DNA of 38,824 nucleotides from Candidatus Omnitrophota bacterium (GTDB lineage: Bacteria > Omnitrophota > Gorgyraeia > Gygaellales > Profunditerraquicolaceae): contig JAHIKK010000099.1 in NCBI GenBank assembly GCA_018897555.1, positions 1 through 38,824 of the forward strand, read 5' to 3'. A program made the translations under genes and the position numbers. Below the pieces are notes generated by a model. That model ran no database searches. It saw nothing but the letters and a program-made list of their open reading frames with translations, and had not been told where the DNA came from. Every line of letters begins with the position of its first letter. Positions within the stretch are counted from its first letter, which is position 1. Positions 1 to 7,711 of this stretch are shown here, one piece after another.

Positions 1-16
1 AGCCCCGTCAGGGATT

Positions 17-58
17 ATTCTGCCTAAAAGAAACAAAATCTTCAAAAATAGGCAGAAT
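17..58. repeat. 10-bp inverted repeat (stem-loop) at the left edge
   Basis: ATTCTGCCTA at 17-26 is matched by its exact reverse complement TAGGCAGAAT at 49-58, with a 22-nt loop. A second small hairpin, AGGGG/CCCCT, lies at 61-77. There is no T-run behind either, so a terminator is not supported. The pair sits just upstream of the hydrogenase remnant and may mark the decay junction. Function unknown. Confidence 0.45.
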
Positions 59-96
59 CAAGGGGTTAAATACCCCTAAAAAAGTGAAAAACATAA

Positions 97-390
97 ATAC
101 ATCGGGGAAATTTTATTTTTTGGAGTTTTGAAACAGACTCCCTTTTGGTAATAGGGCCAGTTTCCAAGAATATGCTCGTTGCCCTTAAAAAAACCTATGC
201 GGCTATGCCGGAACCTAAATTTATCATTACCTGCGGAGATTGTGCTTGTAGCGGCGGCTTATTTAAAGGTTCTTATTATGTTGAAGGCGCAGTAAAAGAT
301 ATATTACCGGTAGTATTACATATACCCGGTTGTCCTCCGAATCCTTTGCAGATTATAACATCCTTGAATGCTTTCTTGCATCGCATATAA
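97..390 (+). pseudogene. 5'-truncated remnant of a NuoB/HycG/Ech-type hydrogenase small subunit
   Basis: Seen: the readable part has the C-terminal half of the NuoB / group 4 hydrogenase small-subunit fold, with a GPVSKNM segment, GDCACSGG (third cluster cysteine region) and IPGCPPNP (fourth cysteine). In intact proteins these bind the proximal or N2 [4Fe-4S] cluster together with an N-terminal CxGC pair. That pair and the usual N-terminal half are missing here. The frame is open only back to a TAA at 94-96. The first usable start, TTG at 145, falls inside the conserved domain, although codons upstream of it (a TDSLLVIGP-like stretch) still look homologous. No hydrogenase partner genes follow. 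I read it as a decaying fragment, or possibly a frameshifted end of a gene lying left of the window. Confidence is good for the family and moderate for pseudogene status. Confidence 0.6.
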
Positions 391-426
391 TGATACTATA
401 ATAAACCCTGTGGACTTTTATCAATT

Positions 427-458
427 ATAGTAGGGTGGGTTTAAACCCACCCTACTAT
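427..458. repeat. Palindromic intergenic repeat, copy 1
   Basis: A perfect 32-bp palindrome centred on TTTAAA (half-site ATAGTAGGGTGGGTTT). It belongs to a family with further copies at 5004-5039, 30591-30618 and 38666-38701. Flanking sequence is also related: the right flank, starting CTATTGTTAATAAGC, matches the reversed left flank of copy 3. It lies between the hydrogenase remnant and the promoter of the Bat operon. Confidence 0.85.
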
Positions 459-467
459 TGTTAATAA

Positions 468-510
468 GCTATAGGGGAAGTTTAAACCTCCCTTACTATT
501 GAAAGTCAGT
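468..510. repeat. Decayed copy of the palindromic repeat
   Basis: Directly after copy 1, a weaker palindrome around TTTAAA (GGGGAAGTTTAAACCTCCC) is followed by TACTATTGAAAGTCAG. That matches the right flank of the other copies (TACTATTGAAAGT at 5032 onward, CTGAAAGTCAGCAG at 30617 onward). It looks like an older, mutated copy next to a perfect one. Confidence 0.5.
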
Positions 511-523
511 AATTATATATTAT

Positions 524-552
524 TTGAAAAAAATATTTAATAGCGATATAAT
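524..552 (+). promoter_or_regulatory. Sigma-70-type promoter of the Bat operon
   Basis: TTGAAA at 524-529 and TATAAT at 547-552 are separated by 17 bp, a near-ideal sigma-70 arrangement. The predicted transcript would start around 559, giving a leader of about 27 nt before the moxR ATG at 586. The ribosome binding site AAGGAGG lies just upstream of that ATG. Predicted from sequence only. Confidence 0.65.
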
Positions 553-585
553 TAAGTAATTAATAATCATAAAAAAGGAGGCAAA

Positions 586-1578
586 ATGAGCGCAGATCTT
601 AACGCCATTAACGAAAAAGTCCAGAAAGAGAGTTTATTCCTGCAAGTGCTTACAGCTGAAATAGGGAAAGTTATTGTTGGCCAAAAGTATTTGATTGAGA
701 GGTTGCTTGTAGGGTTGCTGGCCAATGGCCATATCCTGGTGGAAGGGGTGCCGGGATTAGCCAAGACCCTTTCTATTAAAACGCTGGCTGCCAGTATAAA
801 TACTAAATTCCAAAGGATCCAGTTTACCCCGGATCTTTTACCCGCGGATCTCATCGGAACCTTAATCTACAATCCCAAGGAGGGAATATTTTCCACTAAG
901 AAAGGCCCGATATTTGCTAATATCATATTAGCGGATGAAATAAACCGCGCGCCGGCAAAGGTTCAAAGCGCCCTGTTGGAAGCGATGCAGGAAAGGCAGG
1001 TTACCATTGGTGAAAATACTTTTAAACTGGATGATCCTTTTTTAGTCATGGCTACTCAGAATCCCATCGAGCAAGAGGGCACCTACCCGCTTCCGGAGGC
1101 GCAGATTGACCGGTTTATGCTTAAAATTAATATTACTTATCCGAATTTAGAAGAAGAGCATCAGATCCTAAAACGCATGAGCTTTACGGATAAGAAGAAT
1201 GAAGTAAAAGCCGTAGTTGGGCCGGCGGATATTATCCGGGCGCGCGGCGTGGTGGATGAAGTGTATATGGATGAAAAAATAGAAAAGTATATTTTGGATA
1301 TCGTATTTGCCACCAGGGATCCTAAAAAATATAAACTCGATGAACTTTTAAATTTAATTCAGTACGGCGCCAGCCCCCGGGCAACCATTAATTTGACTCT
1401 GGCTTCTAAGGCCCACGCTTTTATTCAGGGCCGGGGCTATGTGACTCCTCAGGATGTAAAATCAATTGGCCCGGATGTTTTAAGGCACAGAATTATTGTG
1501 AGTTATGAAGCAGAAGCCGAGGAGAAGACCGCTGATGATATAATCAAAAAGATTTTTAGCGAAGTTGATGTTCCTTAA
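586..1578 (+). CDS. moxR: MoxR-family AAA+ ATPase, first gene of the Bat operon
   Basis: AAA_3 ATPase of the MoxR type, 330 residues, the usual family length. Walker A is GVPGLAKT at 54-61, Walker B IILADEINR at 113-121, sensor 1 ATQNP at 156-160, and the arginine-finger region EAQIDRF at 171-177. The C-terminal lid (about 225-330) carries the conserved GASPRA segment. MoxR proteins are cytoplasmic chaperone-like ATPases that act with von Willebrand A (MIDAS) domain proteins, here presumably BatA and BatB. The start is fixed by an AAGGAGG site 5-6 bases before ATG. It is followed 15 bp later by a DUF58 gene, the standard partner. A second, divergent moxR lies at 16772. Family assignment is secure; the exact client is unknown. 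Confidence 0.95.
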   Translation: MSADLNAINEKVQKESLFLQVLTAEIGKVIVGQKYLIERLLVGLLANGHILVEGVPGLAKTLSIKTLAASINTKFQRIQFTPDLLPADLIGTLIYNPKEGIFSTKKGPIFANIILADEINRAPAKVQSALLEAMQERQVTIGENTFKLDDPFLVMATQNPIEQEGTYPLPEAQIDRFMLKINITYPNLEEEHQILKRMSFTDKKNEVKAVVGPADIIRARGVVDEVYMDEKIEKYILDIVFATRDPKKYKLDELLNLIQYGASPRATINLTLASKAHAFIQGRGYVTPQDVKSIGPDVLRHRIIVSYEAEAEEKTADDIIKKIFSEVDVP

Positions 1579-1593
1579 TCATCTTTTAAGCTG

Positions 1594-2472
1594 ATGCTAC
1601 CTAAAGAAATATTACACGAAATACGGCGGATCCAAATTACTACTTCCCGCATGGTAACGGATGTATTTGCCGGCCAGTACCAGAGTGTATTTAAAGGCAA
1701 GGGTATGGAATTTCATGAGGTGCGGGAGTATTCTCCGGGAGATGAGATCCGTTCTATTGACTGGAATGTTACCGCGCGCACCGGCCATCTCTTTGTAAAG
1801 AAGTTTGTGGAAGAGCGCGAGCTGACGGTGATGCTTTTGTTAGATATGTCCGCCTCTTCGTATTTTGGAACAAAAGGGCAGTTAAAAATGCAGCTGGCGG
1901 CAAAGCTGTGTTCTCTTCTGGCGTTTTCCGCGATTAAAAATAATGATAAAGTGGGATTTATCGCTTTCACGGACAAGATAGAAAAGTTTATCCCTCCGAG
2001 AAAAGGCATTCGCCATGTCTTGCGTGTTATCCGTGAAGCGCTTTATTTTAAACCTCAAGGTACCGGCACGGATATTAGCGTGGCTTTAGAATACCTCAAC
2101 CGCGTAACTACCCGTAAGGCCGTTACTTTTATTATCTCAGATTTTTTCTCACCGGATTTTAAAAAAATGCTGGCCGTAGCCAATAAACGCCATGATATTG
2201 TCGCCGTAACCATTACTGACCCTCGGGAGCTGGAGTTTCCTGATCTGGGATTGGTAAAATTATTTGATCCGGAGAAAAAACGGGATTTTATTTTAGATAC
2301 ATCAGATCCAGGGCTGCGCCGGGAATACGCGCGGAAAAATCAGCAAAGGATCAGGGAAAGAGAATCGCTTTTTTGTTCTCTGCGTGTCGATACCATCGAT
2401 GTGCGTACGGATATACCCTATGCGCAGAGCTTATTAAAATTCTTTAAAGCCCGCGAGAGGAGAAGGCGTTAA
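1594..2472 (+). CDS. DUF58 protein (VWA-like), Bat operon
   Basis: 292-residue DUF58 protein. The diagnostic segment runs GMEFHEVREYSPGDEIRSID and continues with W-x-x-T-A-R, followed by a VWA-like strand LLLDMSASS with a degenerate MIDAS (DxSxS). There is no N-terminal membrane segment, so this is the short soluble DUF58 type typical of bat clusters; the second DUF58 at 17702 has membrane helices. It probably works with the MoxR ATPase encoded 15 bp upstream. The stop overlaps the next start by one base (TAATG), indicating translational coupling. The C-terminus is arginine-rich (RERRRR). Family secure, biochemical role unknown. Confidence 0.9.
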   Translation: MLPKEILHEIRRIQITTSRMVTDVFAGQYQSVFKGKGMEFHEVREYSPGDEIRSIDWNVTARTGHLFVKKFVEERELTVMLLLDMSASSYFGTKGQLKMQLAAKLCSLLAFSAIKNNDKVGFIAFTDKIEKFIPPRKGIRHVLRVIREALYFKPQGTGTDISVALEYLNRVTTRKAVTFIISDFFSPDFKKMLAVANKRHDIVAVTITDPRELEFPDLGLVKLFDPEKKRDFILDTSDPGLRREYARKNQQRIRERESLFCSLRVDTIDVRTDIPYAQSLLKFFKARERRRR

Positions 2473-2981
2473 TGCATGAAACACTGCGCGATATTAAAGG
2501 GCCGTTAAGTTTAAGCAGCCATTTAAATATCCTTTTGTTGCTGGTGATTTTAATTCTTTTGGCCATTGCGGTATTTTATTTTAAGTTTTTATCCGGAAGA
2601 AAAAAAACTCACCTTATTGTTCCTCAAAAATCAGCCGATGAGCTCGCCTATGAACAGTTGGAAAAACTCAAAGCCAAAGATCTTATCCGGCAAGGCAAGG
2701 TCAAAGAATATTACAGTGAAGTCTCGGATATTATCCGGCATTATCTGGAAAATAGATTTTTACTAAAAGCTCCGGAGATGACCACGGAGGAATTCTTATT
2801 CTATGTCCGCGATTACAGCCTCCTGATCAGTGAACACAAAACTTTATTAAAAGAATTCCTTCTGACATGCGATCTGGTTAAATTCGCAAAATATCTTCCG
2901 CCATTTGAAGAGATGGACGCGATTTTCGTATCCGCTAAGAAATTGGTAGATGAGACAAAAGAGGAGATACCCGCAAAGTGA
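2472..2981 (+). CDS. Small membrane-anchored Bat-operon protein (DUF4381-like)
   Basis: 169 residues: one membrane helix at about 19-38 (LNILLLLVILILLAIAVFYF), a basic stop-transfer stretch, then a helical cytoplasmic domain. The order DUF58, this protein, BatA is where DUF4381-type proteins occur in Bat clusters. The soluble part (RQGKVKEYYSEVSDIIRHYL, then LTCDLVKFAKY) closely resembles the C-terminal tail of BatD in this operon (SAGEFYDVLFGVLQEYL, then FSECDMVRYA), so the two share a domain. The start overlaps the upstream stop by 1 base and the stop overlaps BatA's GTG by 4 bases. Probably an adaptor between membrane VWA proteins and MoxR; that is inference. Confidence 0.75.
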   Translation: MHETLRDIKGPLSLSSHLNILLLLVILILLAIAVFYFKFLSGRKKTHLIVPQKSADELAYEQLEKLKAKDLIRQGKVKEYYSEVSDIIRHYLENRFLLKAPEMTTEEFLFYVRDYSLLISEHKTLLKEFLLTCDLVKFAKYLPPFEEMDAIFVSAKKLVDETKEEIPAK

Positions 2982-3973
2982 TTTTTCATAGCCCATTATT
3001 TCTATTTTTATTGCCGCTGGCTGTTCTTGCAATTATTTATGCCCGCCGGCAAAATCTATCCAGCGGGTTTAAATTTTCCTCCGAGGAGCTTATCCGGGAT
3101 TTAAAGCCGACTTTTAAACTGCTCTTGAGCCAAAAAATTATTTATCTGCGGTTAATCGCAGTGGTATTGATTATTCTGGCTTTAGCCCGGCTGCAGTCAC
3201 CCATAGCCGATTCTAAGATTACCACCGAGGGCGTGGATATTGTTTTAGCTCTGGATTCATCGACAAGTATGTTAGCCGAGGATTTTAAAATAAACGGCAG
3301 GAGAGAAAGCAGGGTGGAAGTAATTAAGGAGGTAGTAAGAAATTTTATTCAAGGAAGGAAAAATGACCGTATGGCTATTGTTACTTTTGCTGCCCGGGCT
3401 TATACGGTCTGTCCGCTTACTTTAGATTATAATTGGCTGGTTACTAATTTACAGAGGGTAAGATCAGGGATGTTAGAAGACGGAACGGCGATTGGTTTAG
3501 GGATCGCTACTTCTTTAAACCGTTTAAAAAATAGTAAGGCTAAAAGTAAAGTAATTATCCTGCTTACTGATGGACGCAATAATCTGGGAACGATCTCTCC
3601 TTTAACCGCAGCGGAAGCGGCAAAAGCCTTGAAAGTAAAAATTTATACTATCGGCGCAGGGGGTAAGGGCCTGGTGCCTTATCCGGTGCGGGATTTTTTT
3701 GGCAATAAGGCTTATCAGCAGATAGAAATAGACCTGGATGAGGAGACTTTAACTAAAATCGCTACGATTACCGGAGCTAAATTTTATCGGGCAACAGATA
3801 CCGAAAGTTTGCGCGAAATTTACGGCGAGATCGACAAGCTGGAGAAGACGCCGATGCAGGAGAAGGGGTATTTGCAATACCATGAATTATTCCCAGTATT
3901 TCTTATCCCGGGATTAGTGCTGTTAATTTTAGAAATAGTTTTAACGAATACGGTTTTAAGAAAGGTGCCTTAG
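2978..3973 (+). CDS. batA: BatA, membrane von Willebrand A protein
   Basis: 331 residues. An N-terminal helix (about 6-22) and a second helix (57-72) precede a VWA domain with intact MIDAS: DSSTS at 93-97, then a T/D pair further on (LLTDGRNN). A C-terminal helix lies at about 305-326. The membrane-VWA-membrane plan is that of BatA/BatB, where a metal-binding VWA domain anchored in the inner membrane forms complexes with other Bat proteins. Starts with GTG overlapping the upstream TGA (GTGA). The next gene, batB, begins immediately after the stop. Bat proteins were first linked to oxygen tolerance in Bacteroides, but their molecular task is unsettled. Confidence 0.9.
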   Translation: MIFHSPLFLFLLPLAVLAIIYARRQNLSSGFKFSSEELIRDLKPTFKLLLSQKIIYLRLIAVVLIILALARLQSPIADSKITTEGVDIVLALDSSTSMLAEDFKINGRRESRVEVIKEVVRNFIQGRKNDRMAIVTFAARAYTVCPLTLDYNWLVTNLQRVRSGMLEDGTAIGLGIATSLNRLKNSKAKSKVIILLTDGRNNLGTISPLTAAEAAKALKVKIYTIGAGGKGLVPYPVRDFFGNKAYQQIEIDLDEETLTKIATITGAKFYRATDTESLREIYGEIDKLEKTPMQEKGYLQYHELFPVFLIPGLVLLILEIVLTNTVLRKVP

Positions 3974-4972
3974 ATGCGGTTTGCGCAACCTTATTTTACG
4001 CTGTTTATTTTTGTTATCCTGGGTTTAATCCTGTTTTATATCCGGGCTTTCTGGATGCGTAAAAGGATTCAGGATAAATTTGCGCAAAAAGGTTTATTGG
4101 TTGAACTGTTGGCGCAAGTTGATCTCGGCAGGCAAAGGATAAAAGCAATCCTGCTGATCTTAGGATTAACGCTCTGTTTTTTTGCTTTACTGCGTCCGCA
4201 ATGGGGATTTAAATGGCAGGAGGTAAAGCGTAAAGGCCTGGATATAATTATCGCGCTGGATACTTCCAAAAGTATGTTGGCTACTGATATAAAGCCCAGC
4301 CGCCTGGAGCGGGCTAAGCTCGCCATCGGTGATTTTACGCAGAATCTTAAAGGGGATAGGGCCGGTTTGATTGCTTTTGCCGGAAGCGCGTTTCTAAGTT
4401 GTCCTTTGACTATTGATTACGGCGGATTTTTGTTGTCCTTGGAAAATGTAGATGTGCATACTATTCCCAGAGGGGGCACTTCCATTTCCAGCGCGATAAA
4501 AGAAGCGATACGCAGCTACCCTGCCGGGGAGTCGAAATTTAAAGTATTGATTGTTATCACGGATGGCGAGGATCATGATGGTGATGCGCTTGGGCTTGCC
4601 CAGGAAGCTAAAAAAGAAGGTATAATTATTTGCTGTATCGGCATCGGCACTAAGGAAGGAGAATTGGTTTTTCTGGAGCAGGAGGATGGTAGAAAGGAAT
4701 TCCTGAAAGATAACGCAGGTAATGCCGTTAAATCCAGTTTGAATGAGGATCTTCTGCAAAAAATCTCCCTGGCTACCGGGGGCACGTATATTCGTTCCAC
4801 TAATACTAATTTTGGCTTGGATTTGCTTTATCAGGGAAGATTATCCAAAATGGAAAAACGTGAATTTGAGGGTAAAATGAACAAGTTTTACGAGGAAAGG
4901 TTTCAGCTCCCGTTATTCCTGGGATTAATCTTGCTTGCGTTAGAAATAATAATTAGCGATAGAAAAAAATGA
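3974..4972 (+). CDS. batB: BatB, membrane von Willebrand A protein
   Basis: 332 residues with the same plan as its neighbour: helices at about 8-25 and 57-75, a VWA domain with MIDAS DTSKS at 96-100 followed by the family segment PSRLERAK, ITDGEDHDGD for the metal-binding loop, and a C-terminal helix near 312-328. BatA and BatB are paralogues that occur together. The start is directly adjacent to the BatA stop. The stop (4970-4972) overlaps the flank of palindromic repeat copy 2, so the repeat abuts this gene with almost no spacer. Confidence 0.9.
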   Translation: MRFAQPYFTLFIFVILGLILFYIRAFWMRKRIQDKFAQKGLLVELLAQVDLGRQRIKAILLILGLTLCFFALLRPQWGFKWQEVKRKGLDIIIALDTSKSMLATDIKPSRLERAKLAIGDFTQNLKGDRAGLIAFAGSAFLSCPLTIDYGGFLLSLENVDVHTIPRGGTSISSAIKEAIRSYPAGESKFKVLIVITDGEDHDGDALGLAQEAKKEGIIICCIGIGTKEGELVFLEQEDGRKEFLKDNAGNAVKSSLNEDLLQKISLATGGTYIRSTNTNFGLDLLYQGRLSKMEKREFEGKMNKFYEERFQLPLFLGLILLALEIIISDRKK

Positions 4973-5003
4973 CATTATATTAAACTCTGCTGACTTTTAT
5001 TAA

Positions 5004-5039
5004 CAATAGTAGGGTGGGTTTAAACCCACCCTACTATTG
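5004..5039. repeat. Palindromic intergenic repeat, copy 2
   Basis: Perfect 36-bp palindrome (half-site CAATAGTAGGGTGGGTTT). The left flank at 4971-4997 is identical, in reverse orientation, to 30620-30646 next to copy 3. The mobile or conserved unit is therefore larger than the palindrome, and the two copies are inserted in opposite directions. It sits inside the Bat operon between batB and batC. No T-run follows, so simple terminator function is not supported. Confidence 0.9.
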
Positions 5040-5078
5040 AAAGTTAACAAGGTTTGTCACACTGTCAAAAAAATATAG

Positions 5079-5891
5079 ATGATAAAGAAAATACTTTTAA
5101 GCGGTATAATTATAACCTGTATCTGGCAAGCTCAAGCATCGGCTTCTTCTGTTGCCGGGACAGTGGAAAAAGGAAACCGGCTGTATCATGGGCAGCAATA
5201 TGAAGATGCCTCAAAGTGCTATGATCAGGCGCTTGCTCAACAGCCGGATTCAGCGATTATAAACTTTGACGCCGGCACAGCCCAATATAAAACTAAAGAG
5301 TATCAAAAAGCAAATAGTTCTTTTGAACAATCTTTAACCACTGAAGATAAGGGGTTGGAAGCTAAGGCAAATTATAATCTGGGAAATTCTAAATATATGC
5401 TAGGATTATCAAAAGAGAATACGGAGCTTTCTATAGCCGTGCAGTTATTGGAGGGGGCGCTTAATAATTACACGAGGGCGCAGGAATTAACTCCCAAAGA
5501 TGAAGATGTAAAAGTAAATTATAAAATTGTCCAAGAGAAACTTAAAGAACTTAAAGAAAAATTAAAGCAGCAGCCGCAAGAGGACAGAAAACAGAGGACA
5601 GAGGACGGAAAACAGAATCAAGAAAAGAAAGAGGCTGAAGGACAGCAAGCTCAGCAGGAGCAGCAGAAGACAGAAGATAAGGAACTAAAAAACGAAAAAA
5701 CTGAAGAACTAAAAAACGAAAGTAGTAGAGAACAGGAGCAATCTGCTTTGGCTCAGCCGCCAGAGCCAAAAGAAATGTCTAAAGAAGAAGCAAATATGCT
5801 GCTGGAAGGCTACCGGCAGGAAGAAAATGCTACCGGTATGCTTAAGGATGATAGAAAAGGTACAGAAGAGAAGGTTCTCAAGGATTGGTAA
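5079..5891 (+). CDS. batC: BatC, exported TPR protein with charged low-complexity tail
   Basis: 270 residues. A signal peptide (about 1-23, ending ASA/ASS) is followed by TPR-like helices at about 28-130 (NRLYHGQQYEDASKCYDQAL, then NFDAGTAQYKTKEYQKA). From about 150 to 230 the protein is a Q/E/K-rich low-complexity stretch. This architecture matches BatC, a periplasmic TPR protein of the Bat complex. The low-complexity part is encoded by short direct repeats (GGACAGAAAACAG at 5582 onward and a one-mismatch copy ending 5614), which looks like repeat expansion rather than conserved sequence. The ATG has a weak ribosome site. The stop overlaps the batD ATG by one base. It is separated from batB by 106 bp containing palindromic repeat 2. 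Confidence 0.8.
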   Translation: MIKKILLSGIIITCIWQAQASASSVAGTVEKGNRLYHGQQYEDASKCYDQALAQQPDSAIINFDAGTAQYKTKEYQKANSSFEQSLTTEDKGLEAKANYNLGNSKYMLGLSKENTELSIAVQLLEGALNNYTRAQELTPKDEDVKVNYKIVQEKLKELKEKLKQQPQEDRKQRTEDGKQNQEKKEAEGQQAQQEQQKTEDKELKNEKTEELKNESSREQEQSALAQPPEPKEMSKEEANMLLEGYRQEENATGMLKDDRKGTEEKVLKDW

Positions 5892-7711
5892 TGAAAATAT
5901 TTAGAATAGCAAAAATTCTTATGGCTTTAACTTTTTTACTGTCTAGCCAAGTTTTGGCTAAAGATATTAATTTTGAGGCCACGGTAAATAGCAATAAAGT
6001 CGGTTTAGGGCAGTCGTTGGAGCTGGATTTAACCTTTGACGGCTCGCAAAATATGCCGGTTCCGGAATTATCAGTTATCGAAGGATTTCAGGTGCGTTAT
6101 TTAGGCCCCTCTACCAGAATGTCGATTATCAATGGACAGGCAACCAGCTCGGTTACTTATGTTTATACGCTTTTGCCGGTTAAGGTAGGGGTATTTAAGA
6201 TCGGGCCTTTCAGATTTGAGCATAATGGCAATACCTATAATTCCAATACGATTAATATTGAAGTTTTAGAAGAAGCAGCGCAGGCGCAAAACTCATCTTC
6301 TCAGGAAGGGCTTCCTCAGGCCAAGGACCTTAAGGAGCGGATATTTTTAAAGCTGCAGTTAGAAAAGGATAAAGTTTATCTTAACGAAGTAATTCCTATT
6401 ACGATTAAATTGTTTGTTAATAAATTAGGGGTTAGGGATATTCAATTTCCGCGATTTAATCATGATGGTTTTTCGGTGGGTGAATTTGGGATGCCCAGGC
6501 AATATCAGGAAGTTATCGGCGGGATAAATTACGAGGTTATTGAATTTCAGAGTACTATTTTTGGATTAAAGCCCGGGGAATTCCGCCTTGGCCCGGCTGC
6601 TATACAGTGTAATCTTATTACCAGAAAACAGGCCAATCGTCAAAGGCCCGCTCCTTTTGACGATTTTTTTAACTCCGATGTTTTTGATAACTTTTTTGGT
6701 GGATACCAAGCTTATCCCCTGAATTTAAAATCAGCGGATATTCCGGTAATGGTTTTACTTTTGCCTTTGGAGAATAAGCCTGAAGGTTTTTCAGGCGCAT
6801 TAGGGGTTTTTGATTTTCAAGCATCGGTAAGCCCGTTGGAAGTAAAAGTGGGGGATCCGCTTACCTTAAAAGCAGTGGTTACCGGCCAGGGTAATTTTAA
6901 TACCGTGAATTTACCGGGCAGCAGCCTAGGTGATGATTTTAAAGTTTATGAACCTCAAGTAAAGCAGGATAAAGATGCTAAAACATTTGATCAGGTGCTT
7001 ATTCCTTTGAATGCTTCCGTAAAAGAAATACCGGCAATGAATTTTAATTTCTTTAATCCGCAAACCGGAGTTTATGCGGCAATTACCAGGGGGCCGTTTC
7101 CGGTCAAAGTAATTAAGCCGGATAAAGCTGAGGAGCTTAAGATAACCGAAAGCAAACAGCCCGCTCCTGCCTTGACTAAAGAGGAGAAATTAGGAAGGGA
7201 TATAATTTATATCAAAGATAATCCCGGCCAATTAAGAAAAAAAGGGGAGTATCTTTATAAGCATAAAATATTTTTGTGGTTACAGGTTATTCCTTTGTTA
7301 TTTTATCTGTTGATGGTAATTTTGCACGCGCGCAGGAGGAAACTTGCCGCAGATGTAAAATACGCCAGGCAGCTTTTAGCTCCCCGGAGGGCAAAAGCAG
7401 GTATCCTCAGGGCAAGAGAGCTCCTTAAGAAAGGCAGTGCCGGAGAATTCTATGATGTTTTGTTTGGGGTACTTCAGGAATACTTGGGCAATAAGTTCCA
7501 TTTACCTTCAAAAGGCATAACCATAAGCATTATAGATGAACAGCTTAAGCATAAAAGCATCCCGGAAGAGATTTTGGTTAATTTAAGGAATATTTTTTCT
7601 GAATGTGATATGGTCCGCTACGCGGCTTCGCAGTTAACTAAAGAAAATATGCAGAATTCTCTAGAGAGATTAGAAGAGATAATTGACTATTTACAGAGAA
7701 ATAGAGTATGA
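5891..7711 (+). CDS. batD: BatD, exported and membrane-anchored protein
   Basis: BatD / 'oxygen tolerance' family, 606 residues from the chosen ATG at 5891. That ATG overlaps the batC stop as TAATG and opens a clean signal peptide (MKIFRIAKILMALTF, cleavage near LAKD). A TTG two codons upstream (5885) is possible but less likely. The large periplasmic part is beta-rich Ig-like modules, with a family-typical FNSDVFDNFFGG segment. A membrane helix at about 465-483 precedes a basic linker and a helical cytoplasmic tail resembling the 169-residue protein at 2472. The stop overlaps batE by 4 bases (ATGA). It probably bridges periplasmic TPR proteins and membrane VWA proteins. Confidence 0.88.
   Translation: MKIFRIAKILMALTFLLSSQVLAKDINFEATVNSNKVGLGQSLELDLTFDGSQNMPVPELSVIEGFQVRYLGPSTRMSIINGQATSSVTYVYTLLPVKVGVFKIGPFRFEHNGNTYNSNTINIEVLEEAAQAQNSSSQEGLPQAKDLKERIFLKLQLEKDKVYLNEVIPITIKLFVNKLGVRDIQFPRFNHDGFSVGEFGMPRQYQEVIGGINYEVIEFQSTIFGLKPGEFRLGPAAIQCNLITRKQANRQRPAPFDDFFNSDVFDNFFGGYQAYPLNLKSADIPVMVLLLPLENKPEGFSGALGVFDFQASVSPLEVKVGDPLTLKAVVTGQGNFNTVNLPGSSLGDDFKVYEPQVKQDKDAKTFDQVLIPLNASVKEIPAMNFNFFNPQTGVYAAITRGPFPVKVIKPDKAEELKITESKQPAPALTKEEKLGRDIIYIKDNPGQLRKKGEYLYKHKIFLWLQVIPLLFYLLMVILHARRRKLAADVKYARQLLAPRRAKAGILRARELLKKGSAGEFYDVLFGVLQEYLGNKFHLPSKGITISIIDEQLKHKSIPEEILVNLRNIFSECDMVRYAASQLTKENMQNSLERLEEIIDYLQRNRV

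Noticed and set aside
427-458. Palindromic repeats as ordinary Rho-independent terminators
   Set aside because: The hairpins are strong but no copy is followed by a T-run on either strand, and one copy lies inside the Bat operon.
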